DNA from: CAIXLI01 sp964587125
GTDB lineage: Bacteria > Pseudomonadota > Alphaproteobacteria > UBA9219
NCBI GenBank assembly: GCA_964587125.1
Contig: CAZPKC010000016.1
Span: forward strand, 1 to 42,344
Direction of reading: 5' to 3'
Length of the DNA: 42,344 nucleotides
Shown here: positions 25,760 through 33,162 of the stretch, one piece after another
Layout of the letters: each line of letters starts with the position of its first letter
How positions within the stretch are numbered: position 1 is the first letter of the stretch
Program-made: the position numbers and the translations under genes
The notes under the pieces: generated by a model
The model's database searches: none
What the model was told of the DNA's origin: nothing
Seen by the model: the letters and a program-made list of their open reading frames with translations, nothing else

Positions 25760-25789
25760 TTGACCGAATCAATAGGGGTAAGTTATTAC
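25760..25789 (+). promoter_or_regulatory. Candidate promoter of the orphan at 25840
   Basis: TTGACC (25760-25765), 18-base spacer, TATTAC (25784-25789). The start of transcription would be about 40 bases before the ATG at 25840. Fair match only. Confidence 0.4.
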
Positions 25790-25839
25790 CAAATTATGTG
25801 AAGTGATGCCTTAAACCCTTATAACAATGGGAGATTAAA

Positions 25840-26208
25840 ATGCAGCAGCAACCTAATCTGGATTTGTCACCTCAAGTTGTTACTTTATTGAATAAAGATA
25901 GACGAATTGCTGAGTTAATGAAAAAACATCCTGAAAACCTCGCTGTACTGAATGCTTTTATGATCGCAACGCAAATGAATAGGGAGGTTGTAAAGGTTGT
26001 TGACGCGAAGTCCACGGGCATCTCTTTTCACGTAAAAAGTTTGAAGAACCAAAACACGAAAAGAGCGTTAATCGAACCAGCCAGCGCGCCAGCATATAAC
26101 GTGATGAGCTTGCGTGAAGACCTTGGCTACGACATTCCTACGGATGGTTTGGGTCTTCCCGCTGCGCAGGAACGTCTTGTCGCCCCGTCTTGTACACCAA
26201 GAGGGTAG
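25840..26208 (+). CDS. Small unrecognised protein in AT-richer DNA
   Basis: 122 residues, not recognised. It begins MQQQPNLDLSPQVVTLLNKDRRIAELMKKHPENLAVLNAFMIATQMNREVV, a mostly helical segment without membrane spans, and ends with a less regular tail (LGLPAAQERLVAPSCTPRG). A GGGAG 5 bases before the ATG gives a good start; the leader AATGGGAG also precedes the small gene at 26341. Base composition is visibly more AT-rich than lexA and priA on either side, which suggests acquisition. The copy of the priA end follows directly at 26221. Confidence 0.7.
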   Translation: MQQQPNLDLSPQVVTLLNKDRRIAELMKKHPENLAVLNAFMIATQMNREVVKVVDAKSTGISFHVKSLKNQNTKRALIEPASAPAYNVMSLREDLGYDIPTDGLGLPAAQERLVAPSCTPRG

Positions 26209-26220
26209 TTTTTAAGGGCG

Positions 26221-26284
26221 CTACATAGGGCTATGCGGATTTGCGTCGATCCCATTCCGTGGATTTTGCGGCAGGTTGGCGCTT
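26221..26284 (-). pseudogene. Decayed duplicate of the priA 3' end
   Basis: 26221-26251 matches the priA end at 26599-26629 at 23 of 31 positions without gaps, stop codon included; read in the priA frame it ends IDANPHSPM against IDIDPYSFM of priA. Further in, CGGCAGGTTG (26270-26279, 13 of 15 including flanks) matches priA near 26686-26700 (residues NLP). About 38 bases between the two blocks are deleted relative to priA. It is in the same orientation as priA. Chance similarity is not fully excluded, because the match is modest. Confidence 0.5.
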
Positions 26285-26340
26285 GACCTAACTGAATGGC
26301 AAGAAATTCAGCGCCCTGACAATAATGGGAGGATAAGGCT

Positions 26341-26577
26341 ATGAGCAGCGGAAGAATTAGTCGTGGAAAGCTCAATAACCATCTTAAAAGCTTAACATCT
26401 CGTATGAATAAGAGTGGCAGTAATAAAGAGCTCAAGACATCGTATAGCCGTCCTCCGAAGCACTCTTTGCCCGGTAAAATAACTGTCGTTAGAATAGATG
26501 AAAAGGATCCTGCAAATATTAAGGTTGTGGCCAGCGTTTCTGTGAATATAAAGAATTTTCAGCTTGCTCCGCGGTAA
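26341..26577 (+). CDS. Small basic orphan protein in AT-richer DNA
   Basis: 78 residues, not recognised. Basic and Ser/Asn-rich at the N-terminus (SGRISRGKLNNHLKSLTSRMNKSGSNK), then a short strand-rich part (KITVVRIDEKDPANIKVVASVSVNIKNF). A strong GGGAGGAT site lies 7-13 bases before the ATG, and the leader resembles that of the gene at 25840. It converges with priA (21 bases between stops) and is framed by priA and the decayed priA-end copy at 26221-26284. Possibly a small secretion or phage-type protein, but nothing specific supports that. Composition suggests transfer. Confidence 0.65.
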   Translation: MSSGRISRGKLNNHLKSLTSRMNKSGSNKELKTSYSRPPKHSLPGKITVVRIDEKDPANIKVVASVSVNIKNFQLAPR

Positions 26578-26598
26578 CATCCCTTTCCGGAGAACGCC

Positions 26599-28599
26599 CT
26601 ACATAAAGCTATATGGATCGATGTCGATCAACAGCCGCAAATGGCGCGGCATTTTGACGCTCGCCAGCCATTTCCTCAAAACAGACGGCAGGTTGACGTT
26701 GCGCGGAGCCTGAATCATCAGCCTGTGCCGATATCGTCCCCGCAACCTTGCAAATGGCGCGGGCGCGGGGCCGAGAATGCGCAAAGATTCTCCCTTGGGC
26801 GCGCATTTCGCCAAATACTGCGCCGCCCGAATGACCTCGCCCGAATCCACGCCCGAAACCGTTAGGCTCGCCAACCGCCAATAGGGCGGCAAACGATACG
26901 CCTCGCGTTCGCTGAGTTCGATTTTCATGAAAGCGTCGCGGTCGCCCTTTACGATAGCCTTCATGACGGGATGCTCCGGCGCCGTCGTTTGCAAAAGCAC
27001 GCGCCCTGCGTTCTTCGCGCGTCCGCTGCGTCCCGCTATCTGCTGCAAAAGCTGGAACGTGCGTTCGGAAGCGCGCGGATCGCCGCCCGCCAAACCCAAA
27101 TCCCCGTCCACGACGCCGACAAAGGTCAACAAAGGAAAATGATAACCCTTCGCCATAATCTGCGTGCCAATCAGGATGTCGATTGTTCCTTGCGCCATTT
27201 TCTCGATCAGATTTTGCGCCGCTCGCGGATTGTCCAAAGTGTCGCTCGCCATGACGGCGAACCGAGCGTGGGGCAGCCGCGCCTTCACTTCTTCGGCGAT
27301 GCGCTCGACGCCCGGGCCGCACGCGGCAAAACGCCCTTCGGCCTTGCACGAGGGGCATTGGGTCGGCAAGCGCACGGCATAATCGCAATGATGGCAATGC
27401 AGACGCCCCGATTGCTTGTGCTCGGTCAGCCATGCAGTGCATCGCGGGCATTGCAGCCGGTGTCCGCAATTCCGGCACAAAGTCAGCGGCGCATACCCGC
27501 GCCTGTTCAAAAACAGCATCGCCTGTTGTCCGGCGGCGATCGTCTCTTTCAACCTTTCGAACAAGGGAGGGCTGATAAATTCCTGCGCCGAAAGTTTCTG
27601 CTTTTTCAGATCGACTAATTCGATGCTCGGCATCTGCGCGTCGCCGAACCTCTCGCGCAAAACGACGTGGCCGTATTTTCCCTGTTGTACGTTGAACAAC
27701 GTCTCCAAGGACGGAGTTGCGCTTGACAAAACGACGGGAATATTTCCCTGTTTCGCGCGCACGACGGCCATGTCGCGCCCGTGGTAAATCACGCCTTCTT
27801 CCTGCTTGTATGCGGCCTCGTGTTCTTCGTCGACGACAATCAATCCCAAATCGGGATACGGCAAAAACAAAGCCGATCGCGCGCCCAGAATAAATTTCGC
27901 CTCGCCCTTTGCAATCGCCTGCCAATGCAGCCGCCGTTGCCTGTCGCCGAGGCGCGAATGCCATTCGATAGGCCTCGCGCCGAACCGAGCCGCGAACCTG
28001 TCGATCAGCGCGGCGGTCATCGAAATTTCCGGCAACAACACGAGCGCCTGTTTTCCTTGCCGCAAGCATTCGGCGATCGCCTCGCAAAACACTTCGGTTT
28101 TTCCCGATCCCGTCACGCCGTCCAATAGCGTGGCCGCGTATTTTTGCGCCCGGACATTCTGTTTAAGAACGTCGGCGGCAACCCTCTGATCTTCGCTCAA
28201 CTGGGGCAAATGGAAATCCGGATCGTAAACGGGGCAATCGAACGAATCTCTTTTCTTCGGCTCGATCAGCTTTGCGTTGCCGAACATCATTTTCAAAACG
28301 GCTCCGACAGGAGTCAGCGTGTATGCCGCGACCCAATCGGTAAAAGAACGGCTGACCTTGGGCGCGGGGGGCAGGGGCAGCACGCGAAAAATAGCCTTCA
28401 ACTTCGCTTCGGGCACGCCGCCTTTGCCTTCGCCCCAAACCACGCCGATCATCCTGCGCGCGCCGAAAGGAACTTCGACAAAAGCGCCGTTTTCGGGCCT
28501 TTCGCCTTCGGGCGGCAAATAGTCGTAGGCATCGGCGAGCGGCGCGGGCAGCAGAACGCGCAGGGTTTTGGAAGGTATGGCGGAAGCTTTTGTCATCAT
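26599..28599 (-). CDS. priA: Primosomal protein N' (replication restart helicase)
   Basis: 666 residues. PriA binds stalled forks and loads DnaB to restart replication. The N-terminal DNA-binding domain (AYDYLPPEGERPENGAFVEVPFGAR) is followed by the helicase core: Walker A GVTGSGKTEVF, Walker B DEEHEAAYK, SSATPS, and helicase motifs V and VI (GTQIMAKGYHFP, QIAGRSGRAKNAGRVLLQT). Between them are two zinc-binding Cys sets (CRNC, CPRC; CHHC, CPSC). Two adjacent ATG codons at 28599 and 28596 are possible starts. It diverges from the Fsa-type gene by 38 bases. A decayed copy of its 3' end lies at 26221-26284. Confidence 0.97.
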   Translation of the reverse strand: MMTKASAIPSKTLRVLLPAPLADAYDYLPPEGERPENGAFVEVPFGARRMIGVVWGEGKGGVPEAKLKAIFRVLPLPPAPKVSRSFTDWVAAYTLTPVGAVLKMMFGNAKLIEPKKRDSFDCPVYDPDFHLPQLSEDQRVAADVLKQNVRAQKYAATLLDGVTGSGKTEVFCEAIAECLRQGKQALVLLPEISMTAALIDRFAARFGARPIEWHSRLGDRQRRLHWQAIAKGEAKFILGARSALFLPYPDLGLIVVDEEHEAAYKQEEGVIYHGRDMAVVRAKQGNIPVVLSSATPSLETLFNVQQGKYGHVVLRERFGDAQMPSIELVDLKKQKLSAQEFISPPLFERLKETIAAGQQAMLFLNRRGYAPLTLCRNCGHRLQCPRCTAWLTEHKQSGRLHCHHCDYAVRLPTQCPSCKAEGRFAACGPGVERIAEEVKARLPHARFAVMASDTLDNPRAAQNLIEKMAQGTIDILIGTQIMAKGYHFPLLTFVGVVDGDLGLAGGDPRASERTFQLLQQIAGRSGRAKNAGRVLLQTTAPEHPVMKAIVKGDRDAFMKIELSEREAYRLPPYWRLASLTVSGVDSGEVIRAAQYLAKCAPKGESLRILGPAPAPFARLRGRYRHRLMIQAPRNVNLPSVLRKWLASVKMPRHLRLLIDIDPYSFM

Positions 28600-28637
28600 G
28601 TATAAGGGAAACCAGAATCTAACCCAAGGAGAAAACC

Positions 28638-29303
28638 GTGAAATTCTTTGTCGATACCGCCGATCTTAATGACATTAAAGACCTTGCCGCAACAGGTTTG
28701 CTGGACGGAGTCACGACCAATCCGTCCTTGGTGGCGAAATCGGGCCACGCCAACTTCATCGGACTCATCAAAGAAATCGCCTCCATCGTTTCCGGTCCCG
28801 TCAGCGCCGAAGTAGCCGCGACCGATTATGAAACGATGCTGGAAGAAGGCAAGTTTCTTGCGAAAATCGCCAAAAACGTTGCGGTGAAAGTGCCGCTAAC
28901 GCCCGCGGGTCTTAAAGTTTGCAAGTATTTGTCCGAGAACGGCACGATGGTTAACGTGACGCTTTGTTTCTCGGCGGCGCAGGCGATCTTGGCGGCGAAA
29001 GCGGGTGCTTCCTTCGTTTCGCCCTTCGTGGGCCGCCTCGATGACGTGGGCGAAGACGGTTTGCAGCTCATCTCCGACATCTGCCAGATTTACTCGAACT
29101 ATCCGAACTTCAAGACCGAGGTCCTCGTCGCGTCGGTCCGCAGCCCGATTCATATCGTGAAGGCCGCGATGATGGGCGCGCACGTGGCGACGATTCCGCC
29201 GAACGTCATTCGCCAGTTATACAATCATCCGCTAACCGACAAAGGCCTCGCGGCCTTCGTGGCCGATTGGGCGAAATCCGGCCAAAAGATTTTGCCAAAA
29301 TAA
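28638..29303 (+). CDS. fsa: Fructose-6-phosphate aldolase / transaldolase (TalC-type)
   Basis: 221 residues, the length of the short transaldolase subfamily (MipB/TalC), a TIM barrel. Motifs: MKFFVDTADLNDIKDLAATGLLDGVTTNPSLVAKSG at the start and the Schiff-base Lys in VAVKVPLTPAG, then VLVASVRSP, HVATIPPNVIRQL. Members are transaldolases of the pentose-phosphate pathway or fructose-6-phosphate aldolases; these cannot be told apart by sequence alone here. It uses a GTG start with AAGGAG 8 bases upstream. Transcribed away from priA. Transaldolase is the more probable physiological role in a bacterium with one such gene. Confidence 0.93.
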   Translation: MKFFVDTADLNDIKDLAATGLLDGVTTNPSLVAKSGHANFIGLIKEIASIVSGPVSAEVAATDYETMLEEGKFLAKIAKNVAVKVPLTPAGLKVCKYLSENGTMVNVTLCFSAAQAILAAKAGASFVSPFVGRLDDVGEDGLQLISDICQIYSNYPNFKTEVLVASVRSPIHIVKAAMMGAHVATIPPNVIRQLYNHPLTDKGLAAFVADWAKSGQKILPK

Positions 29304-29329
29304 GGTCAAATGAGGCTATAATAACCCCC

Positions 29330-29390
29330 GTCATTCCGCAAAATTTTCTCTTCGCGCCTCTTGTGCGAAAGAAAATTTATGCGGAATCCG
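29330..29390. repeat. Long imperfect hairpin with GTCATTCC start (relative of the dispersed repeats)
   Basis: Arms ATTCCGC, AAATTTTCT and TCGC (29333-29355) pair with GCGA, AGAAAATTT and GCGGAAT (29365-29387): 20 base pairs with small internal loops. It starts with GTCATTCC like the other repeats. It lies between fsa and xerC and shows that the open frame running from 29267 to xerC is not coding in this part. Confidence 0.75.
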
Positions 29391-29449
29391 ATTTGGTTCT
29401 TTTTACCGCAAAAAAGCGGTGGGACGATTTTTTTTGGTGCGTCGCTCTC

Positions 29450-30391
29450 GTGACCTCAAACCCCACAACCCTTCCTCTCGCCGCCGACGTGATCGATGCC
29501 TTATCGCGTTGGCGCAGTTGGCTTGTGTCCGAAAAGCGCATGGCGGCGAAAACGGTCGAATCCTACGGTTTCGACATCCAGAATCTTTTTCATTTCCTGA
29601 CCCGCTATCGCGGCGGGCAAATCACGATCAAAATGCTCGCTTCCCTCTCGCTCACCGATTTCCGTGCATGGCTCGCGCAGAGCGCTTCGGATAACATCGG
29701 CGCGGCCTCGCGCGCGCGCGCTGTTGCGGGTGTGCGTAATTTTTTCCATTTTTGTGATCGCAGCGGGCAAATGCATAACCCCGCGATCGATCTTTTGAAA
29801 ATGCCGAAAACTTCGCGCCGCTTGCCGCGTCCTGTCTCGGAAAGCGAAGCGCAAGACATGCTTTCCCTCGCTTCGGATTCTCTGAAAGACAGTTGGATCG
29901 GCCTGCGCGACGAAGCTCTTTTCACAATTCTTTATGGCGCGGGCTTGCGTCTCGGCGAAGCCCTTTCTCTCACGCGCGCCGATCTCCTGCGCGCCGACCG
30001 CATCACGGTGACAGGCAAAGGCAACAAACAGCGCAACGTCCCGTTGCTTCCCGTCGTGCGGAAATCCGTCGAGAAATATCTTGCCGCTTGCCCCTACGCT
30101 TTGAAAGACGATAAGCCTGTTTTTGTCGGCGCTCGTGGGGAAAAATTGAATCCCGCTGTGGCAGAGCGAGCCTTGCGTTCCCTCCGCCGTCAGCTTGGCC
30201 TTCCCGATAGCGTGACGCCCCATGCCCTGCGCCACAGCTTCGCGACGCACTTACTGGCCGACGGAGCCGACCTTCGCAGCCTTCAGGAATTGCTTGGTCA
30301 CAGCTCGCTTTCCACCACGCAGCTTTATACAAAGGTGGACATCCAGCAACTCTCGTCCGTCTACCGCGCCGCGCATCCGCGAGCGAAATGA
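29450..30391 (+). CDS. xerC: Tyrosine recombinase XerC
   Basis: 313 residues from the GTG at 29450, typical for XerC; the open frame continues upstream to 29267 but runs through the hairpin repeat and the end of fsa, so it is rejected. No clear Shine-Dalgarno precedes the GTG, so the exact start is uncertain. XerC and XerD resolve chromosome dimers at dif near the division site. The catalytic set is complete: Arg in GAGLRLGEAL, Lys in TGKGNKQR, HALRHSFATH, the second His in LGHSSLSTTQ, and the Tyr nucleophile in TQLYTKV. XerD is not in the window; XerC is assigned by the N-terminal SAM-like domain and context with priA. Confidence 0.9.
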   Translation: MTSNPTTLPLAADVIDALSRWRSWLVSEKRMAAKTVESYGFDIQNLFHFLTRYRGGQITIKMLASLSLTDFRAWLAQSASDNIGAASRARAVAGVRNFFHFCDRSGQMHNPAIDLLKMPKTSRRLPRPVSESEAQDMLSLASDSLKDSWIGLRDEALFTILYGAGLRLGEALSLTRADLLRADRITVTGKGNKQRNVPLLPVVRKSVEKYLAACPYALKDDKPVFVGARGEKLNPAVAERALRSLRRQLGLPDSVTPHALRHSFATHLLADGADLRSLQELLGHSSLSTTQLYTKVDIQQLSSVYRAAHPRAK

Positions 30392-30416
30392 CATAAGCGT
30401 CTTGACAGGGTATACA
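30388..30416 (+). promoter_or_regulatory. Candidate promoter of the APC permease gene
   Basis: ATGACA (30388-30393), 17-base spacer, TATACA (30411-30416). The -35 overlaps the xerC stop. A second TTGACA at 30402 has no well-spaced -10. Transcript start would be near 30423, 46 bases before the ATG. Confidence 0.4.
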
Positions 30417-30468
30417 AAAACAGGCCGTATTTATTGAAAGAATCCTCAATCGGCACAAGAGCATCGGC

Positions 30469-31848
30469 ATGGAAATCAAAAATCTCAAACGCAGCTTAAA
30501 ACTATTAGGCGCTTTGCTCCTTACCCTCTCGGCGACCACGCCCGCCTCTTCGGTTTTCATCATAGCGCCTGGCGTCGTGCAGCAAGCCGGAACCGGCGCT
30601 TTCCTGAGCTTCGCGCTGGCAGCGCTCATCAGCCTGAGCAGCGCCTACGTCTATGCCGAATTATCGTCCGCTTTTCCGTTAACGGGAGGGGAATATGCCA
30701 TCGTCGGGCGCGTTCTCGGGCCGTTCGCGGGGTTTGTCGTTCTGGGCTTGAACATCATCACGATGATTTTTATTGCGGCCGTGCTTCCGCTGGGCATCGG
30801 AAATTACATAGGCTTTCTTTTTCCCGGCACGTCGTCCGTTACGTTGGCTCTTTGGGTCGTCGTTTTGAGCACAGTGTGCGGGATTCTGCATATTCGGACA
30901 AACGCCGTCATCACCGGAATCTTTCTCTCCGGAGAAGTGCTGGCGTTGGTCGTCGTGTCGGTCCTTGGGTTTGGGCATATCACGAGGCCTTTATCTGACC
31001 TCATGTTCCATCCGGTTACTCTCGGCTTGGCAGGGCAGTTGCAGCCTGCGTCGATCGGCATGATCGGTCTTGCGACGTCGGTAGCCGTTTTTGCCTATAA
31101 CGGTTATGGCAACGCCGTCTATTTCGGGGAAGAAACCTACGATGCTCCCCGAAGCATCGCCCGAGCCATTCTTTGGGCCCTTGTCATTGCCGTTATCGCG
31201 GAAGCGGTGCCAGTTACGGCGATGCTCATGGGTGCGCCGGATTTGAAGGCGCTCTTCGGCTCTCAAAACATGCTGGGAGATTTCATCGCCGACCGAGGCG
31301 GCAAAACGCTCGGCATGATTATCAGTCTGGGCATTGCCTTTGCTATTTTCAACGCCAACCTCGCGTACGTTTTGATGATTGCGAGGCAATTTTATAGCAC
31401 GGGCCGCGATCGCGTCTGGCCGCCCGTTGTCAATCGCGTCCTGACCCATATATACAACCGCTTCCATTCGCCGGTGTTCTCGACGCTTCTGTGCGGCGTT
31501 CTGGCAGGGGCAGCGTGTTTCATCAGCATGACAATGCTGCTTGTGATCACCGGCACTGGAATTGTGGTCATCTACGTCCTTTTAAACGTCGCCGCCGTGG
31601 AGGGCCGCCGCAAAGGCATTACGGCGCACGGCCCTTATAAGATGCCGCTCTATCCCTTCTGGCCTATCGTAGGATTCGTAGCGATGGCTTACGTCCTTTA
31701 CGCGAATTTCTTGGACGAAGCCGTGGGACGCCCAAGCCTTTGGGCGACGCTCGGCATCATTGTCCTGTCTGCCGCTTATTATTTCCTCATTTTGCGCAGA
31801 CGCGGGAGATGGGAACTCCGCGGGCCAAGTGCGGATATGCCGGAATAA
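30469..31848 (+). CDS. APC-family amino acid/amine permease
   Basis: 459 residues with about twelve membrane helices. The opening has the APC pattern (LGALLLTLSATTPASSVFIIAPGVVQQAGTGAFLSF, then YAELSSAFPLTGGEYAIVGRVLG): helix 1 unwound region TTPASS and a YAELSSAFPxTGGEY motif after it, as in cationic amino-acid and amine transporters. Substrate cannot be assigned. The later helices have GMIGLATSVAVFAYNGYGNAVYFGEE, typical of the broken sixth helix. The gene stands alone. It ends 67 bases before a minus-strand terminator-like hairpin at 31885 and the duplicate of the rlmB 3' end. Confidence 0.88.
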   Translation: MEIKNLKRSLKLLGALLLTLSATTPASSVFIIAPGVVQQAGTGAFLSFALAALISLSSAYVYAELSSAFPLTGGEYAIVGRVLGPFAGFVVLGLNIITMIFIAAVLPLGIGNYIGFLFPGTSSVTLALWVVVLSTVCGILHIRTNAVITGIFLSGEVLALVVVSVLGFGHITRPLSDLMFHPVTLGLAGQLQPASIGMIGLATSVAVFAYNGYGNAVYFGEETYDAPRSIARAILWALVIAVIAEAVPVTAMLMGAPDLKALFGSQNMLGDFIADRGGKTLGMIISLGIAFAIFNANLAYVLMIARQFYSTGRDRVWPPVVNRVLTHIYNRFHSPVFSTLLCGVLAGAACFISMTMLLVITGTGIVVIYVLLNVAAVEGRRKGITAHGPYKMPLYPFWPIVGFVAMAYVLYANFLDEAVGRPSLWATLGIIVLSAAYYFLILRRRGRWELRGPSADMPE

Positions 31849-31884
31849 GTTATCAAATAGATTTTCCGGAAAAAATATTCCCTC

Positions 31885-31907
31885 TCCGCCATCGGGTAGG
31901 TGGCGGA
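31885..31907 (-). terminator. Terminator-like hairpin, probably the original rlmB terminator
   Basis: TCCGCCA (31885-31891) pairs with TGGCGGA (31901-31907), loop of 9. On the minus strand it is followed by a T-rich run (ATATTTTTT) about 9 bases later. It lies two bases before the stop of the duplicate rlmB end at 31908 (minus strand), where a terminator of the ancestral rlmB would lie. Confidence 0.5.
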
Positions 31908-31962
31908 TTATCTCGCCTGCTTCCTCACCTCATACAGCGCCACGGCGGCGGCATTCGACACG
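31908..31962 (-). pseudogene. Duplicate of the rlmB 3' end (left direct repeat)
   Basis: 31916-31962 is 45/47 identical to 33171-33217, the last part of rlmB, in the same orientation. In the rlmB frame it encodes VSNAAAVALYEVRKQ with only synonymous changes (TTG/CTG, GAA/GAG), then AR and a stop at 31908-31910, against GK and stop in rlmB. Upstream on the minus strand the similarity ends abruptly; an ATG at 31994 would give a 28-residue frame (start MGKSQLFIKLG), probably not a gene. Confidence 0.8.
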
Positions 31963-32095
31963 CCAAGTTTGATGAATAATTGCGATTTTCCCATAAAAAC
32001 AACCTTGAATTAATAGCTTTTTCATTTTTTTGTACCATTCTGTTGATGTAGTGAAGCGAAAATTTGTATTTTTATTAAACATCAAAGCGTTAATT

Positions 32096-32434
32096 ATGCC
32101 GCCCAATTCGTCTATAGTTAAATTCGAATTACCGCAAGGTTTGCAAACAGCCTTTGAAAGTATCATAATGCCTTCTATAGGTTATGGAAGGAGTTCGGCG
32201 ATGTCCGAAGCAGTTGAAGAATTAACGGCGGATGAAAGAGCCGCTGTATTGGATCCGTTCAGCAACCCGGAGGCGTTCAAGTCTCTGTGGACGAAGGCTG
32301 GGGTTTGTGCTGCAAAAGATGCTCAAGAAGAAAATGCTCGCCTTGGCATCGACTCGCCGGGGACGGTTGATGGGCGTTCAGCGGTAAGAACTCCCAGCGG
32401 GGAAATAAAATTCGTTGATGATTGTAAATTATAA
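32096..32434 (+). CDS. Unrecognised partner protein upstream of the zeta-like kinase
   Basis: 112 residues from the ATG at 32096; the frame begins further upstream at 32030 but no start there is supported, and no good Shine-Dalgarno is seen for either. Not recognised. The middle is helical and Ala/Glu-rich (SAMSEAVEELTADERAAVLDPFSNPEAF), the tail ends GRSAVRTPSGEIKFVDDCKL. It is 34 bases upstream of the zeta-like kinase on the same strand, in the position of an antitoxin gene, but shows no ribbon-helix-helix or HTH motif; the antitoxin role is inference. Confidence 0.65.
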   Translation: MPPNSSIVKFELPQGLQTAFESIIMPSIGYGRSSAMSEAVEELTADERAAVLDPFSNPEAFKSLWTKAGVCAAKDAQEENARLGIDSPGTVDGRSAVRTPSGEIKFVDDCKL

Positions 32435-32468
32435 ATTTGCTGCCGAGGCTATTTTTTAAGGGATTTGC

Positions 32469-33095
32469 ATGACCAAATTGATGGTTTTGTTTATTTGCGG
32501 TCCGAACGGAGCAGGTAAATCGTCGATAACAAATGGTGTCGTTAAGCTTTTGGGGCAAGCTCTTACGAAGTTAAATGCAGATGAGAGAACGCTGGAGCTT
32601 CGAGCCATCTTTCCTGATAAGCCACTTCAAGAATTGAATCTAATGGCAGCCCAGCAAATAGATGCTGAGGTTGAGAGAAACATAGAGACTGGGAAATCAT
32701 TTTACATTGAAACCGTCCTGTCTTCTCCAAAATACAGAGACGATGTTGTAGAGGCTAAAAAACGCGGCTTCAAATTTGCCCTTGTCTATGTGTCGATCTA
32801 TCCCCCAGAGAAAACCGTTGAGCGCGTCAAGGTTAGGGCGAAAAAAGGTGGGCACGATGTCGATCCTTTAAAAGTCATCGAGCGATATTATAAATCACAT
32901 GAGCAACTGAAGTGGTTTGCCGATCAAGCCGACATGTTTCTTATTTTTGACAATACAGCCCTGAATACGCCGCCGATATTGCTGGCTGAAAAGCTCGCCG
33001 GACAAGAAATCGTGCATCACGTCAAGGGAGCTAATCCTGCTGTGGACGATGTTGTGGTCTTCTTGCAGAAGAAACGCTCAGGTCCAGAGCCATAA
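32469..33095 (+). CDS. COG4185-type P-loop kinase, zeta-toxin-like
   Basis: 208 residues. Walker A is GPNGAGKSS (residues about 10-18). A conserved TVLSS/GKSFYIETVL segment (about 76-85) and the basic motif VRAKKGGHDVDPLKVIERYYKS (about 118-140) are typical of the predicted ATPases of COG4185, related to the zeta toxin of toxin-antitoxin systems, where the kinase phosphorylates UDP-N-acetylglucosamine or nucleic-acid targets. The substrate of this member is unknown. The start is supported by AAGGGA before the ATG. It is AT-rich compared with the flanking core genes and lies within the rlmB direct repeats. Confidence 0.85.
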   Translation: MTKLMVLFICGPNGAGKSSITNGVVKLLGQALTKLNADERTLELRAIFPDKPLQELNLMAAQQIDAEVERNIETGKSFYIETVLSSPKYRDDVVEAKKRGFKFALVYVSIYPPEKTVERVKVRAKKGGHDVDPLKVIERYYKSHEQLKWFADQADMFLIFDNTALNTPPILLAEKLAGQEIVHHVKGANPAVDDVVVFLQKKRSGPEP

Positions 33096-33162
33096 ATCGG
33101 ATTCAAGAAAAAAGAATAAGATCGTTCCGTGAATCGCTGCAAGAAGCGGGTATCCATCCTTC

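Noticed and set aside
29267..29449. Upstream extension of the xerC frame from a TTG start
   Set aside because: It runs over the fsa end and the hairpin repeat at 29330-29390 and gives an unusually long XerC; the GTG at 29450 yields the usual length.
31908..31994. 28-residue frame whose end resembles a LuxR tail (KLGVSN)
   Set aside because: The DNA match to the rlmB end is far stronger; the LuxR-like string is only six residues.
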